Positions 1 through 8,087 of a DNA stretch of 64,000 bases are shown piece after piece; the first letter of the stretch is position 1; each line of letters opens with the position of its first letter. This DNA comes from Streptomyces venezuelae ATCC 10712 (GTDB lineage Bacteria > Actinomycetota > Actinomycetes > Streptomycetales > Streptomycetaceae): contig NZ_CP029197.1 in assembly GCF_008639165.1 (NCBI RefSeq), forward strand, positions 4,530,001 to 4,594,000. Reading direction: 5' to 3'. The translations under genes were made by a program, and so were the position numbers. The notes under the pieces were generated by a model that made no database searches, was not told where the DNA came from, and worked only from the letters and a program-made list of their open reading frames with translations.

Positions 1-768
1 GCCTCGCTCGACCACTCGGGGGCCGGGGCGCCCGGCTACCGGGTCCTGGCGGTGCCGCGTGAACGGGTCGGGATCAGGGAGACGTGGGACGCGGTGGGGC
101 TGCGGGCGACGGGCAGCCACAGCGTGGTGATCGAGGAGGCGGCGGAGGTCTTCGTACCGGAGCACCGCACGTTCCTGCGCGAGACGCTGGTGACGGGGGT
201 GGTGACGGGGGCCGTCGACCCGGGGGAGGGCGCGGCCGGGAGCGAGGCCGGCGACGCGCCCGCCGAGGTGGCCCCGTGCCACCGGGTGCCGTACCAGCTG
301 GTCGCGTCCCTCCAGTTCGCGGCGCCGGCGCTGGGCGCGGCGCGGGGAGCGCTGGAGGCGTGGACGCTGATGACGGGGTTACGCCGCCTCCCGGACGGCC
401 GGCCGCTGACGGAGGACCCGGTGGTCCAGCAGACGCTGTCCCGCAGCGCGGCGGAGATCGACGCGGCGCACCTCCTGCTGAAGGCGGCGGCGACCCGGGC
501 GGACGACTGGCCGGGCGGGGCCGCGGGGGCGAGGGACGCCCGCGAGGCGGTCACCGCGCTCAACCAACGCGACGCGGCGGGGGCCGTGGACCTGCTGGTG
601 GGCGCGGTGGAGCGGCTGATGCGGGCCGGCGGCGCGCGGGGCCTGATCGCGGGCGGCGGCCTGGAGCGCGCCTGGCGCGACGTCCACGCGATAGCCGCGC
701 ACGCGGCCCTCCAACCGGCCCCGGCGGCGGCCGCCTACGCGGCGACGGTGTTCCCGACGTCACCCTGA
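1..768 (+). CDS. Acyl-CoA dehydrogenase-like flavoenzyme, C-terminal part (5' end outside window)
   Basis: The reading frame is open from base 1, so the start lies outside the window; 255 codons remain before TGA. The text WDAVGLRATGSHSVV followed by an all-alpha C-terminal domain and a WRDVHAIAAHAAL motif is typical of the acyl-CoA-dehydrogenase fold used by class D flavin-dependent monooxygenases (HpaB/HsaA-like) and their relatives. The N-terminal and middle beta domains are missing, so I cannot tell a dehydrogenase from a hydroxylase. The next gene on this strand is more than 2.8 kb away, so this gene probably ends its transcription unit. Confidence 0.7.
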   Translation, partial: ASLDHSGAGAPGYRVLAVPRERVGIRETWDAVGLRATGSHSVVIEEAAEVFVPEHRTFLRETLVTGVVTGAVDPGEGAAGSEAGDAPAEVAPCHRVPYQLVASLQFAAPALGAARGALEAWTLMTGLRRLPDGRPLTEDPVVQQTLSRSAAEIDAAHLLLKAAATRADDWPGGAAGARDAREAVTALNQRDAAGAVDLLVGAVERLMRAGGARGLIAGGGLERAWRDVHAIAAHAALQPAPAAAAYAATVFPTSP

Positions 769-861
769 ACGCCCGGGGGAGCGACCTAGGACGGGGGCCG
801 TCTCCAGAAGCTCGCCGGGGGCATGAGTCCTCCGCCCCGGCGGCGTCCCCCGGAAGAGCCG

Positions 862-1390
862 GGCGCCGAACTGGGCCGTGAGCCGGGCCATGGCTGGGCC
901 GTGAGCCGCGGCCCTGAGCGGGGGCCCTGAGCGGGGCCCTGAGCTGGGCCCTGAGCCGGGCCCGAAGCCGGGCCGTGAGTCGGGTCCGAAGTCGGGGCCC
1001 CAAGCCCGGCCCTGAGCCGCGCCGTGAGTCGGGCCCGAAGTCGGGGCCCTGAGCCGGGCCCTAGGCCGGGCCGTGAGCCGCGCCCCGTGCCGGATCCCGT
1101 GCCGGGCCCGAAGCCAGGCCCCGGGCCGGGCTCGAAGCCGGGCCCCAAGCCGGGGCCGTGATCCGGGCCCCAAGCCGGGGCCCGAAGCCGGGCCCCTTCC
1201 GGGCCCGAAGCCGGGCCGTGAGTCGGGCCCGAGGCCGGGGCCCCGCGCCGGGCCCCAAGCCCGGGCCCTGAGCCAGGCCCCAAACCGGCCCCCTTCCGGG
1301 CCCGAAGCCGGCCCCCGCGCCGGGCCCCAAGCCGGGCCGAGCTGGGGCCCCGAGCCACGCCCCAATCCGCGCCCCCAGCCGAGCCGAACC
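862..1390. repeat. Degenerate 12-bp minisatellite
   Basis: This gene-free stretch (769-1431) is filled by a tandem array with a unit near CCGGGCCCGAAG or CCGGGCCGTGAG. The period is 12 bp with occasional 13-bp units, roughly 40 copies. Because 12 is a multiple of three, the array stays open in several frames on both strands and generates spurious Gly/Pro/Arg open frames. It sits between the converging ends of the flavoenzyme and M1 peptidase genes. No promoter or RNA gene is evident. Slippage or a strong secondary-structure roadblock to transcription are possible but unproven roles. Confidence 0.85.
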
Positions 1391-1431
1391 GACCCCCGCC
1401 CCGCGCGCAGCGACCCGCCCCCGCCCCGCCC

Positions 1432-2820
1432 CTAGATCCGGTGTTCCCTCCAGAACGGACCCAAGTCCCGGTCCGTCGCCGACTGGGCCGCGTGTTTGAA
1501 GTCGGCCGTTGTGGCGACGCCCAGCCAGTGGGTGCGTACGTAGGTGCGCAGCATGGTGGCCATTTCCCGGCTGCCCAGGGTTCGTTCCAGGTCGTGCAGG
1601 GCGCAGGCGCCGCGGATGTAGACGACGCGGACGTACTCCGAGCGGTGGCCGTCCGCGTAGTACGCCATGGTCCTGTGGAGCGCGGCCGTGTCGCTGGGCC
1701 ATTCGCCCTGGTCCTCCCAGCAGGTGGCTGTGGGCTCCCCGTAGTACAGCTGGTTCGCGTACTGCGCGAAGGACTCGTCGAGCCACGGTGAGGCGAACTG
1801 GTCGTTGCCGACGATGCCGTAGAACCACTGGTGGGCGATCTCGTGGACCACGGCCGACCCTTCCGGTTCCGTCCACAGCAGGACGAGGCCCGGGAACTCC
1901 ATGCTGCCGAAGTCGTCGAGGTTGTCGCTCATGACGAGGTCGAGCTCGCCGTACGGGTAGTGCCCGAAGCGTCTTCCGAAGTCGTCGACCGAGCCGACGG
2001 CCGCCTTCAGGTCGGTCTCGACGCCTTCGGGGGGCGTGGTCGCCGTCCAGTACGCGTTCAGCCGGACCCCGCCGGGCGTCGTCACCGTCCTGGACGTGAA
2101 GGGGCCCGCCGCCCACGCGAAGTCCCGCACCCCGTGCGCCACGCTCGTGCTGACGGTCCGGCCGGGTGCGCCGGCGCGCCGGGTGGTGGTGCCGGTCGCG
2201 GGGACGACCAGCGCGCGCGGATGGTCGAGGACGACCCGGAAGTCGCCGGCCAGGGTGTGGAAGCTCTCGCCGAAGCCGACGTCCGGGTCGAGGTGCGGGC
2301 CCTGCTCGTCGCGTACGGACAGCAGGGGCAGCGCGTTGCCGAGGTAGCGGTACGCGCCGTCCTTCCCGAAGCGGTGCACCCGGTCCGGTACGGCGATGTC
2401 GACGTCGAACGACACGCTCGCCCGCGCCCCGTACGGCAGCGGCTCGGGCAGTTCGATCCGGAGCGCGGTGCAGTCGACCGCGAGCGGCCGCGGGGTGCCT
2501 CCGGAGACCCGCCCGACCCGCACCGGGGACGGGCTGTCCGGGGCGCCGCAGCCGTCGGTGCCGTTGCCCCACAGCCGCAGGTCGACCGAGGTCAGAGGGG
2601 CCCGGGCGGCGTTCCGGAAGGACACCGTCTGGCGGCCGGACCAGTGCGAACCGTCGCCGTCGGCGCGCAGCCGCACGTCGTACGAGGGCCGGTCCGGCGT
2701 CGCCGCCGACGGGGCGACCGAGGGGCCGTCGGGTGCCTGCGCCACGGCGGTCTGCGGGGCGAGCAGCAGGAGGGCCGCGAGGGCGAGCAACGGCGCCCGC
2801 CAGCCACTGAGCGAGGTCAT
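1432..2820 (-). CDS. Secreted M1 family zinc metallopeptidase
   Basis: The 462-residue protein begins MTSLSGWRAPLLALAALLLL, a clear signal peptide with an A-rich cleavage region around residues 24-28. The zinc-binding motif HEIAHQW lies at H326-E327-x-x-H330, and the third ligand is in DESFAQY about 19 residues later. This is the gluzincin arrangement of M1 aminopeptidases. The beta-rich N-terminal domain (residues 40-230) precedes the catalytic domain. It probably trims peptides outside the cell. The ATG at 2820 was chosen because only this start gives a signal peptide; the frame remains open further upstream without one. The gene is monocistronic and runs into the 12-bp minisatellite. Confidence 0.9.
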   Translation of the reverse strand: MTSLSGWRAPLLALAALLLLAPQTAVAQAPDGPSVAPSAATPDRPSYDVRLRADGDGSHWSGRQTVSFRNAARAPLTSVDLRLWGNGTDGCGAPDSPSPVRVGRVSGGTPRPLAVDCTALRIELPEPLPYGARASVSFDVDIAVPDRVHRFGKDGAYRYLGNALPLLSVRDEQGPHLDPDVGFGESFHTLAGDFRVVLDHPRALVVPATGTTTRRAGAPGRTVSTSVAHGVRDFAWAAGPFTSRTVTTPGGVRLNAYWTATTPPEGVETDLKAAVGSVDDFGRRFGHYPYGELDLVMSDNLDDFGSMEFPGLVLLWTEPEGSAVVHEIAHQWFYGIVGNDQFASPWLDESFAQYANQLYYGEPTATCWEDQGEWPSDTAALHRTMAYYADGHRSEYVRVVYIRGACALHDLERTLGSREMATMLRTYVRTHWLGVATTADFKHAAQSATDRDLGPFWREHRI

Positions 2821-2879
2821 GCCAGGCACGCTAGAACGCCCGTACGCCCGGACGGGCGGGTTCCGCGATGCGCGTGCGC

Positions 2880-3485
2880 CTAGAGGTCGCGCCAGAACGG
2901 CACCGTCGCCTCCGCTTCCTCCCCGTCCTCCTCGCCCCATCCCCTCGGCGCGGCCGCGGCGTTGAACTCCCGGTCGACGTAGTCGGGTAGGTCGGCGCCG
3001 TAGTAGATGACGTCGGTCTGCTGGATCGACAGGACCGGGTGGCCGTGCGTGCCGCGCCCGGCGGGCAGGTACCGGTGGGCGTAGACCGGCACCATCTGCG
3101 GCACGGTGGCCAGTTCGGCGCGCGCCGCCGTCACGGCCTCGGCGGGCGCGGCCGGCCGCGGGCCCCATTCCCGCCGCCAGAAGGAGTTGTGCTCGACGTC
3201 GAAGAGGACGCCGTCGACCGGCCTCTCCAAGCGCCACCGCAGGTCGTCGCGGTCGGGGCCGCGCCAGTTCGGCCACGGCGACGGGCGGCCGTGCGGGTCG
3301 GGCCGGCCCACGGGAAGCCCGGCCGCCAGGAACACCCGGTGGTCGTCGCTGAACGCGAAGCCGAACTCCTCCTCGATCCGGTCGAACTCCGCGTCCGACA
3401 GGCCGGGGAGCATCTCGGCCCTTCCCGTCCTCGCCAGCCTGCGGGCTGCTTCCGCGCCCGACCGGGCGCCTTCCTCCATGATCAC
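2880..3485 (-). CDS. SMI1/KNR4 (SUKH-like) family protein
   Basis: The 201-residue soluble protein has the SUKH-style opening: LPGLSDAEFDRIEEEFGFAFSDDHRVFLAAGLPVG, split here only for description, followed by a tryptophan-rich region (WPNWRG, WRREWG) and an acidic C-terminus. SUKH proteins include immunity proteins of toxin systems and general housekeeping members; no toxin gene is adjacent, so the role is open. The frame starts with GTG at 3485, with an in-frame ATG at 3479. Neither has a strong Shine-Dalgarno sequence. It is divergent from the catabolic operon beginning at 3631. Confidence 0.6.
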   Translation of the reverse strand: MIMEEGARSGAEAARRLARTGRAEMLPGLSDAEFDRIEEEFGFAFSDDHRVFLAAGLPVGRPDPHGRPSPWPNWRGPDRDDLRWRLERPVDGVLFDVEHNSFWRREWGPRPAAPAEAVTAARAELATVPQMVPVYAHRYLPAGRGTHGHPVLSIQQTDVIYYGADLPDYVDREFNAAAAPRGWGEEDGEEAEATVPFWRDL

Positions 3486-3526
3486 CCGGTCATCGTAAAT
3501 GTGGCGATCGGTGCGTTGCCGATCTT

Positions 3527-3567
3527 TTGGGCGCCCAAGAATCTAAAGCAAGCGCGCTTGATTGTTT
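3527..3567. promoter_or_regulatory. Double palindrome operator upstream of the AtuA/carboxylase operon
   Basis: Two perfect 12-bp palindromes, TTGGGCGCCCAA (3527-3538) and CAAGCGCGCTTG (3549-3560), have centres 22 bp apart, about two helical turns. The second continues as ATTGTTT. The 19 bp at 3549-3567 match 16 of 19 bases at 13767-13785, upstream of the CoA ligase operon that encodes a TetR regulator. This suggests one repressor controls both operons. The site lies 64 bp upstream of the GTG at 3631. Confidence 0.6.
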
Positions 3568-3630
3568 CTTTCCCCGCTGCCATGCTCCTTGCGAAGGCCC
3601 GTGACCGCCCGTCCCCGAGGGGAGCGCACC

Positions 3631-4566
3631 GTGTCCGACCCCGTCGTCGTGCTCGACGACCTGCGTGACGAGAGTGACGAACTCGACCGGCTCGTCGCGG
3701 AGTTGAGCGACGAGAGATGGGGTGCGCCCACCCCCGCGGCCGGCTGGACCATCGCCCACCAGATCGCGCACCTCGCCTGGACCGACCGCGCCGCGTTCCT
3801 CGCGGCCACCGACGCCCAGGCCTTCGCCGCCGAGACGGAGAAGGCGCTCGCCGCCCCCGACCGGTTCGTCGACGAGGGCGCCGAGGAGGGCGCGAAGCTG
3901 CCGCCCGCCGAGCTGCTCGCCGACTGGCGGGCGGGGCGCGAGCGGCTCCAGGACGCCCTGCGCGCGGTGCCGGCGGGGGCGAGGTTCCCCTGGTACGGGC
4001 CGCCCATGAGCGCCCCCGCCATGGCCACGGCCCGGCTCATGGAGACCTGGGCGCACGGCCAGGACGTCGCCGACGCCCTCGGGATCGTCCGCACCCCGAC
4101 GGCCCGCCTCCGGCACGTCGCCTGGATCGGCCACCGGGCCCGTGACTACGCCTTCCTGGTACGGGGACTCCCCGTGCCCGCCGAGCCCGTCCGGGTCGAG
4201 GTCACCGCCCCCGACGGGGAGTTGTGGACGTACGGGCCCGAGGGCGCCGCCCAGAGGGTCACCGGGCCCGCGCTCGACTTCTGCCTGCTCGTCACCCAGC
4301 GCGTCCACCGCGCCGACACCGCCCTCGTCGCCGAAGGCGCCGACGCCGACCGCTGGCTGGACATCGCCCAGGCCTTCGCGGGCCCGGCGGGCCCGGGCCG
4401 CACGACCAAGGAGGCCAGCGGTCCCAGCCGCACCGCCGAGGACGCCCCCGGCCCCGGCCGCGCCGCCGAGGAGGCCGCCGGCCCGGGCCGTACGGACGAG
4501 GAGGCCCCGGGCCGTACGGCCACGGAGACCCCAGGCAGCAGCCGCACCGCCAAGGAGGCCCCGTGA
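3631..4566 (+). CDS. TIGR03084-type (maleylpyruvate isomerase/DinB-like) protein
   Basis: The 311-residue protein has the DinB/mycothiol-dependent fold signature AGWTIAHQIAHLAWTD near residue 30 and METWAHGQDVADAL near residue 135, supplying the His/Glu/His metal ligands of the family. Such proteins commonly accompany actinobacterial acyl-CoA operons; their reaction is not established. The last 57 or so residues are a repetitive low-complexity tail of GPGRTAEEA-like units, absent from the usual 260-residue family members. GTG 3631 follows a GAGGGGAG ribosome site. The stop overlaps the next start as GTGA, indicating translational coupling. Confidence 0.8.
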   Translation: MSDPVVVLDDLRDESDELDRLVAELSDERWGAPTPAAGWTIAHQIAHLAWTDRAAFLAATDAQAFAAETEKALAAPDRFVDEGAEEGAKLPPAELLADWRAGRERLQDALRAVPAGARFPWYGPPMSAPAMATARLMETWAHGQDVADALGIVRTPTARLRHVAWIGHRARDYAFLVRGLPVPAEPVRVEVTAPDGELWTYGPEGAAQRVTGPALDFCLLVTQRVHRADTALVAEGADADRWLDIAQAFAGPAGPGRTTKEASGPSRTAEDAPGPGRAAEEAAGPGRTDEEAPGRTATETPGSSRTAKEAP

Positions 4567-6287
4567 CCGTGCTTCGGATCGGCAACGCCTCCGGCTTCTA
4601 CGGCGACCGTTTCGACGCCGTCCGCGAGATGCTCACCGGCGGCGGGCCCGATGGCGCGGTCGACGTCCTCACCGGCGACTACCTCGCCGAACTGACCATG
4701 CTCATCCTCGGCCGCGACCAGCTCAAGGACCCGGCGGCCGGGTACGCGAAGACCTTCCTGCGCCAGATGGAGGAGGGCCTCGGACTCGCCCACGACCGCG
4801 GGATCAGGATCGTCACCAACGCGGGCGGCCTCAACCCCGCCGGGCTCGCCGACGCCCTGCGCGCCCTCGCCGCCAAGCTCGGCCTGCCGACCACCGTCGC
4901 GCACGTGGAGGGCGACCGACTCCCCGCCGCGGAAGGGGTGTTGGCCGCCAACGCCTACCTCGGCGGCGCCGGGATCGCCGCCTGCCTCGCCGCCGGCGCC
5001 GACGTCGTCGTCACCGGCCGGGTCACCGACGCCGCCCTGGTCACCGGGCCCGCGCAGTGGCACTTCGGCTGGGGCCCCGAGGAGTACGACAAGCTGGCGG
5101 GGGCGGTCGTCGCCGGGCACGTCCTGGAGTGCGGCACCCAGGCCACCGGCGGCAACTACGCCTTCTTCCGCGAGCACGACCCGGCGCTCCTGCGCCGCCC
5201 CGGCTTCCCGCTCGCCGAACTCCACGAGGACGGCAGCGCCGTCGTCACCAAGCACCCCGGCACCGGCGGCCTCGTCGACGTCGGCACGGTCACGGCCCAG
5301 CTCCTGTACGAGACGGCCGGCGCCCGCTACGCCGGCCCCGACGTGACCGCCCGGCTCGACACCGTACGGCTCACCCAGGAGGGCCCCGACCGGGTCCGGA
5401 TCGACGGCGTACGGGGAGAGGCGCCGCCCCCCACGCTCAAGGTCGGGCTCAGCCGGCTCGGCGGCTTCCGCAACGAGGTCGTGTTCGTCCTGACCGGCCT
5501 CGACGTCGAGGAGAAGGCCGCGCTCGTCCGGGACCAGGTCGAGGACGCCCTCGCCGGAACGGACGCCCGCCCCCGCGAGGTCCGCTGGGAACTCGTCAGG
5601 ACCGACCGGCCCGACGCGGACACCGAGGAGACCGCGAGCGCCCTGCTGCGGCTCGTCGTCCGGGACCCGGCCCCCGGGCCCGTCGGCCGCGCCCTCACCG
5701 GCGCGGCGATCGAGCTGGCCCTCGCCAGCTACCCCGGCTTCCACGTCACCGCGCCGCCCGGGAAGGGCGCGCCGTACGGGGTGTTCGGGACCGCGTTCGT
5801 ACCGGCCGGCGACGTTCCCCACACGGCCGTCCTCCCGGACGGGTCCCGCGTCCCCGTTCCCATACCGGCGCGGACGCGGGAGCTGGAGCCCGTCCCCGAG
5901 CCGGCGCTGCCGCAGCCGCTTCCTCCCGGGCCCACCCGGCGCGTCCCGCTCGGCCGGCTCGCCGGCGCCCGCAGCGGCGACAAGGGCGGCGACGCCAACA
6001 TCGGCGTCTGGGTGCGCACGGACGAGGAGTGGCGCTGGCTCGCGCACACCCTCACCGTGGCGCGGCTGCGGGAGCTCCTCCCGGAGACCGCCGGCCTGGA
6101 CGTCACCCGGCACGTCCTGCCGAACCTGCGCGCCCTGAACTTCACCGTCGCCGGCATCCTCGGCGACGGCGTCGCCTCACAGGCCCGCTTCGACCCCCAG
6201 GCCAAGGCCCTCGGCGAGTGGCTCCGCTCCCGCCACACCGACATCCCTGCCGCGCTGCTACCCGACGTGGCGGAGGACTTCCGGTGA
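4563..6287 (+). CDS. Acyclic terpene utilization AtuA-like protein (DUF1446)
   Basis: The 574-residue protein begins MTVLRIGNASGFYGDRF and contains the conserved AtuA/DUF1446 core (LTGDYLAELTM, VTNAGGLNP, VTGRVTDAA, ATGGNYAFF). A second AtuA C-terminal domain spans about residues 460-560 (LARLAG-ARSGDKGGDANIG type). In Pseudomonas, AtuA is encoded with the geranyl-CoA carboxylase genes of acyclic terpene catabolism. Here it is also followed by carboxylase subunits and an acyl-CoA dehydrogenase. The GTG at 4563 overlaps the preceding stop. Its last 12 codons are the template of the repeated cassette that follows. Confidence 0.85.
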   Translation: MTVLRIGNASGFYGDRFDAVREMLTGGGPDGAVDVLTGDYLAELTMLILGRDQLKDPAAGYAKTFLRQMEEGLGLAHDRGIRIVTNAGGLNPAGLADALRALAAKLGLPTTVAHVEGDRLPAAEGVLAANAYLGGAGIAACLAAGADVVVTGRVTDAALVTGPAQWHFGWGPEEYDKLAGAVVAGHVLECGTQATGGNYAFFREHDPALLRRPGFPLAELHEDGSAVVTKHPGTGGLVDVGTVTAQLLYETAGARYAGPDVTARLDTVRLTQEGPDRVRIDGVRGEAPPPTLKVGLSRLGGFRNEVVFVLTGLDVEEKAALVRDQVEDALAGTDARPREVRWELVRTDRPDADTEETASALLRLVVRDPAPGPVGRALTGAAIELALASYPGFHVTAPPGKGAPYGVFGTAFVPAGDVPHTAVLPDGSRVPVPIPARTRELEPVPEPALPQPLPPGPTRRVPLGRLAGARSGDKGGDANIGVWVRTDEEWRWLAHTLTVARLRELLPETAGLDVTRHVLPNLRALNFTVAGILGDGVASQARFDPQAKALGEWLRSRHTDIPAALLPDVAEDFR

Positions 6288-6325
6288 CCGCGCTCCTGCC
6301 CGACGCACGGGAGGACTTCCGGTGA
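6284..6325 (+). CDS. Micro-ORF 1 of the cassette ladder
   Basis: Thirteen codons (MTALLPDAREDFR) start at a GTG overlapping the AtuA stop and end at TGA overlapping the next GTG. The Shine-Dalgarno sequence GGAGG lies just inside the end of AtuA. Whether the peptide accumulates is unknown; the arrangement would let a terminating ribosome re-initiate. Confidence 0.35.
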   Translation: MTALLPDAREDFR

Positions 6326-6402
6326 CCGCGCTCCTGCCCCGACGCACGGGAGGACCTCCGGTGACGGCCCTCCCGCCCCACGTACCGGAGGCCATCCGGT
6401 GA
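6322..6402 (+). CDS. Micro-ORF 2 of the cassette ladder (double unit)
   Basis: Twenty-six codons spanning two units. An extra C in the first unit removes the frame of its stop, so the GTG at 6361 is read internally, and the ORF ends at TGA 6400-6402 overlapping the GTG at 6399. The Shine-Dalgarno is GGAGG at 6310-6314. Confidence 0.35.
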   Translation: MTALLPRRTGGPPVTALPPHVPEAIR

Positions 6403-6440
6403 CCGCCCTCCCGCCCGACGTACCGGAGGCCATCCGGTGA
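6399..6440 (+). CDS. Micro-ORF 3 of the cassette ladder
   Basis: Thirteen codons (MTALPPDVPEAIR) with GTGA overlaps at both ends and a GGAGG sequence upstream of its GTG. It has the same register as micro-ORFs 1 and 4 relative to the repeat unit. Confidence 0.35.
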   Translation: MTALPPDVPEAIR

Positions 6441-6478
6441 CCCCCCTCCCGCCCGACGTACCGGAGGAACTCCAGTGA
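6437..6478 (+). CDS. Micro-ORF 4 of the cassette ladder
   Basis: Thirteen codons (MTPLPPDVPEELQ). Its TGA (6476-6478) overlaps the GTG start of the carboxyltransferase gene at 6475. It is therefore the last step by which ribosomes leaving AtuA could reach the carboxylase start. Confidence 0.35.
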   Translation: MTPLPPDVPEELQ

Positions 6479-8076
6479 CCGTCCTCGCCTCCGCCCTCGA
6501 CACCGGCGGATCCGACTACGCCGACGCCCGGGCCGCCATGCTCGACAAGCTCACCGCCCTCGACGCCGAGCACGCCAAGTCCCTCGCGGGCGGCGGCGAG
6601 AAGTACGTGGCGCGGCACCGTGCGCGCGGCAAGCTGCTCGCCCGCGAGCGGATCGAGCTGCTCGTCGACCCGGACACCCCCTTCCTCGAACTGTCGCCGC
6701 TCGCCGCCTGGGGCAGCGACTACGCCGTGGGTGCCTCCCTGATCACCGGGATCGGGGTCGTCGAGGGCGTCGAGTGCCTGATCACGGCCAACGACCCGAC
6801 CGTACGGGGCGGCGCCTCCAACCCCTGGACGCTGAAGAAGGCCCTCAGGGCCAACGAGATCGCCTTCGCCAACCGGCTGCCGGTGATCTCGCTCGTCGAG
6901 TCCGGCGGCGCCGACCTCCCCTCCCAGAAGGAGATCTTCATCCCCGGCGGCGCGCTCTTCCGCGACCTCACCCGCCTCTCCGCCGCCGGCATCCCCACGG
7001 TCGCGGTCGTCTTCGGCAACTCGACGGCCGGCGGCGCGTACGTCCCCGGCATGTCCGACCACGCCGTGATGATCAGGGAGCGCTCGAAGGTGTTCCTCGG
7101 CGGGCCGCCGCTGGTGAAGATGGCGACGGGGGAGGAGAGCGACGACGAATCCCTCGGCGGCGCCGAGATGCACGCCCGGACGTCCGGGCTCGCCGACCAC
7201 TACGCCGTCGACGAGCCCGACGCGCTCCGGCAGGCCCGCCGGATCGTGGCCCGGCTCAACCACCGCAAGGCGCACCCGGACCCGGTCACCGCCGCAGAGC
7301 CGCCCCGGTACGACGAGGACGAGCTGCTCGGGATCGTCCCCGGCGACCTGAAGACGCCGTTCGACCCGCGCGAGGTGATCGCCCGGATCGTCGACGGCTC
7401 GGACTTCGACGAGTTCAAGCCGCTGTACGGGCCGAGCCTGGTCACGGGCTGGGCGACCCTGCACGGCTACCCGGTCGGCGTCCTCGCCAACGCCCAGGGC
7501 GTGCTGTTCGGTCCGGAGTCGCAGAAGGCCGCGCAGTTCATCCAGCTCGCCAACCAGCGCGACATCCCGCTCGTCTTCCTCCACAACACCACCGGCTACA
7601 TGGTGGGCAAGGAGTACGAGCAGGGCGGCATCATCAAGCACGGCGCGATGATGATCAACGCGGTGTCGAACTCGAAGGTCCCCCATCTGTCCGTCCTCAT
7701 GGGGGCGAGCTACGGCGCCGGGCACTACGGCATGTGCGGCCGGGCCTACGACCCCCGTTTCCTCTTCGCCTGGCCGAGCGCCAAGTCCGCCGTCATGGGC
7801 CCCCAGCAGCTCGCCGGTGTCCTGTCCATCGTCGCGCGGGCGAGCGCCGTCGCGAAGGGGCAGCCGTACGACGAGGAGGCCGACGCCGGTCTGCGGGCGC
7901 TCGTCGAGGCGCAGATCGAGTCCGAGTCCCTGCCGATGTTCCTCTCGGGCCGGCTGTACGACGACGGGGTCATCGACCCCCGCGACACCCGCACGGTCCT
8001 CGGGCTGTGCCTCTCCGCGATCCACACGGCACCGGTCGAGGGCGCGCGAGGCGGCTTCGGCGTCTTCCGAATGTGA
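6475..8076 (+). CDS. Acyl-CoA carboxylase carboxyltransferase (beta) subunit
   Basis: The 533-residue protein has the two crotonase-like halves of biotin-dependent carboxyltransferases: the acyl-CoA site region (SGGADLPSQKEIF, GNSTAGGAYVPGMSD) and the biotin-side region (HNTTGYMVGKEYEQGG, MGASYGAGHYGMCGRAYDP). The VEYQG-to-C-terminal signature GVIDPRDTRTVLGLCLSA is typical of methylcrotonyl-CoA and geranyl-CoA carboxylase beta subunits. With the alpha subunit it would carboxylate a branched unsaturated acyl-CoA. Its start GTG has a GGAGG site 7 nt upstream and is the sixth of the repeated cassettes. The neighbouring AtuA points to a geranyl/terpenoid-like substrate, but leucine-derived 3-methylcrotonyl-CoA cannot be excluded. 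Confidence 0.9.
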   Translation: MTVLASALDTGGSDYADARAAMLDKLTALDAEHAKSLAGGGEKYVARHRARGKLLARERIELLVDPDTPFLELSPLAAWGSDYAVGASLITGIGVVEGVECLITANDPTVRGGASNPWTLKKALRANEIAFANRLPVISLVESGGADLPSQKEIFIPGGALFRDLTRLSAAGIPTVAVVFGNSTAGGAYVPGMSDHAVMIRERSKVFLGGPPLVKMATGEESDDESLGGAEMHARTSGLADHYAVDEPDALRQARRIVARLNHRKAHPDPVTAAEPPRYDEDELLGIVPGDLKTPFDPREVIARIVDGSDFDEFKPLYGPSLVTGWATLHGYPVGVLANAQGVLFGPESQKAAQFIQLANQRDIPLVFLHNTTGYMVGKEYEQGGIIKHGAMMINAVSNSKVPHLSVLMGASYGAGHYGMCGRAYDPRFLFAWPSAKSAVMGPQQLAGVLSIVARASAVAKGQPYDEEADAGLRALVEAQIESESLPMFLSGRLYDDGVIDPRDTRTVLGLCLSAIHTAPVEGARGGFGVFRM

Positions 8077-8087
8077 GGCCCCTCCCG

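Larger units (their letters stand above)
6272..6478 (+). repeat. Tandem 38/39-bp ribosome-binding-site/start-codon cassettes
   Basis: GTG codons occur at 6284, 6322, 6361, 6399, 6437 and 6475, spaced 38, 39, 38, 38 and 38 bp. Each is preceded by a GGAGG-type sequence about 7 nt upstream, and each reads GTGA. The first GTG overlaps the AtuA stop and the last is the start of the carboxyltransferase gene. The unit looks like a duplication of the end of AtuA (codons for ALLPDVAEDFR-stop) plus the start site. One unit carries an extra C. Confidence 0.9.

Noticed and set aside
1061..2572. Long minus-strand frame joining the M1 peptidase region to the minisatellite
   Set aside because: It is a shifted reading of the peptidase followed by the 12-bp array, with a random Gly/Arg composition.
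4224..4562. 5' extension of the AtuA-like frame
   Set aside because: It overlaps the TIGR03084 gene in another frame, and GTG 4563 gives the conserved N-terminus.
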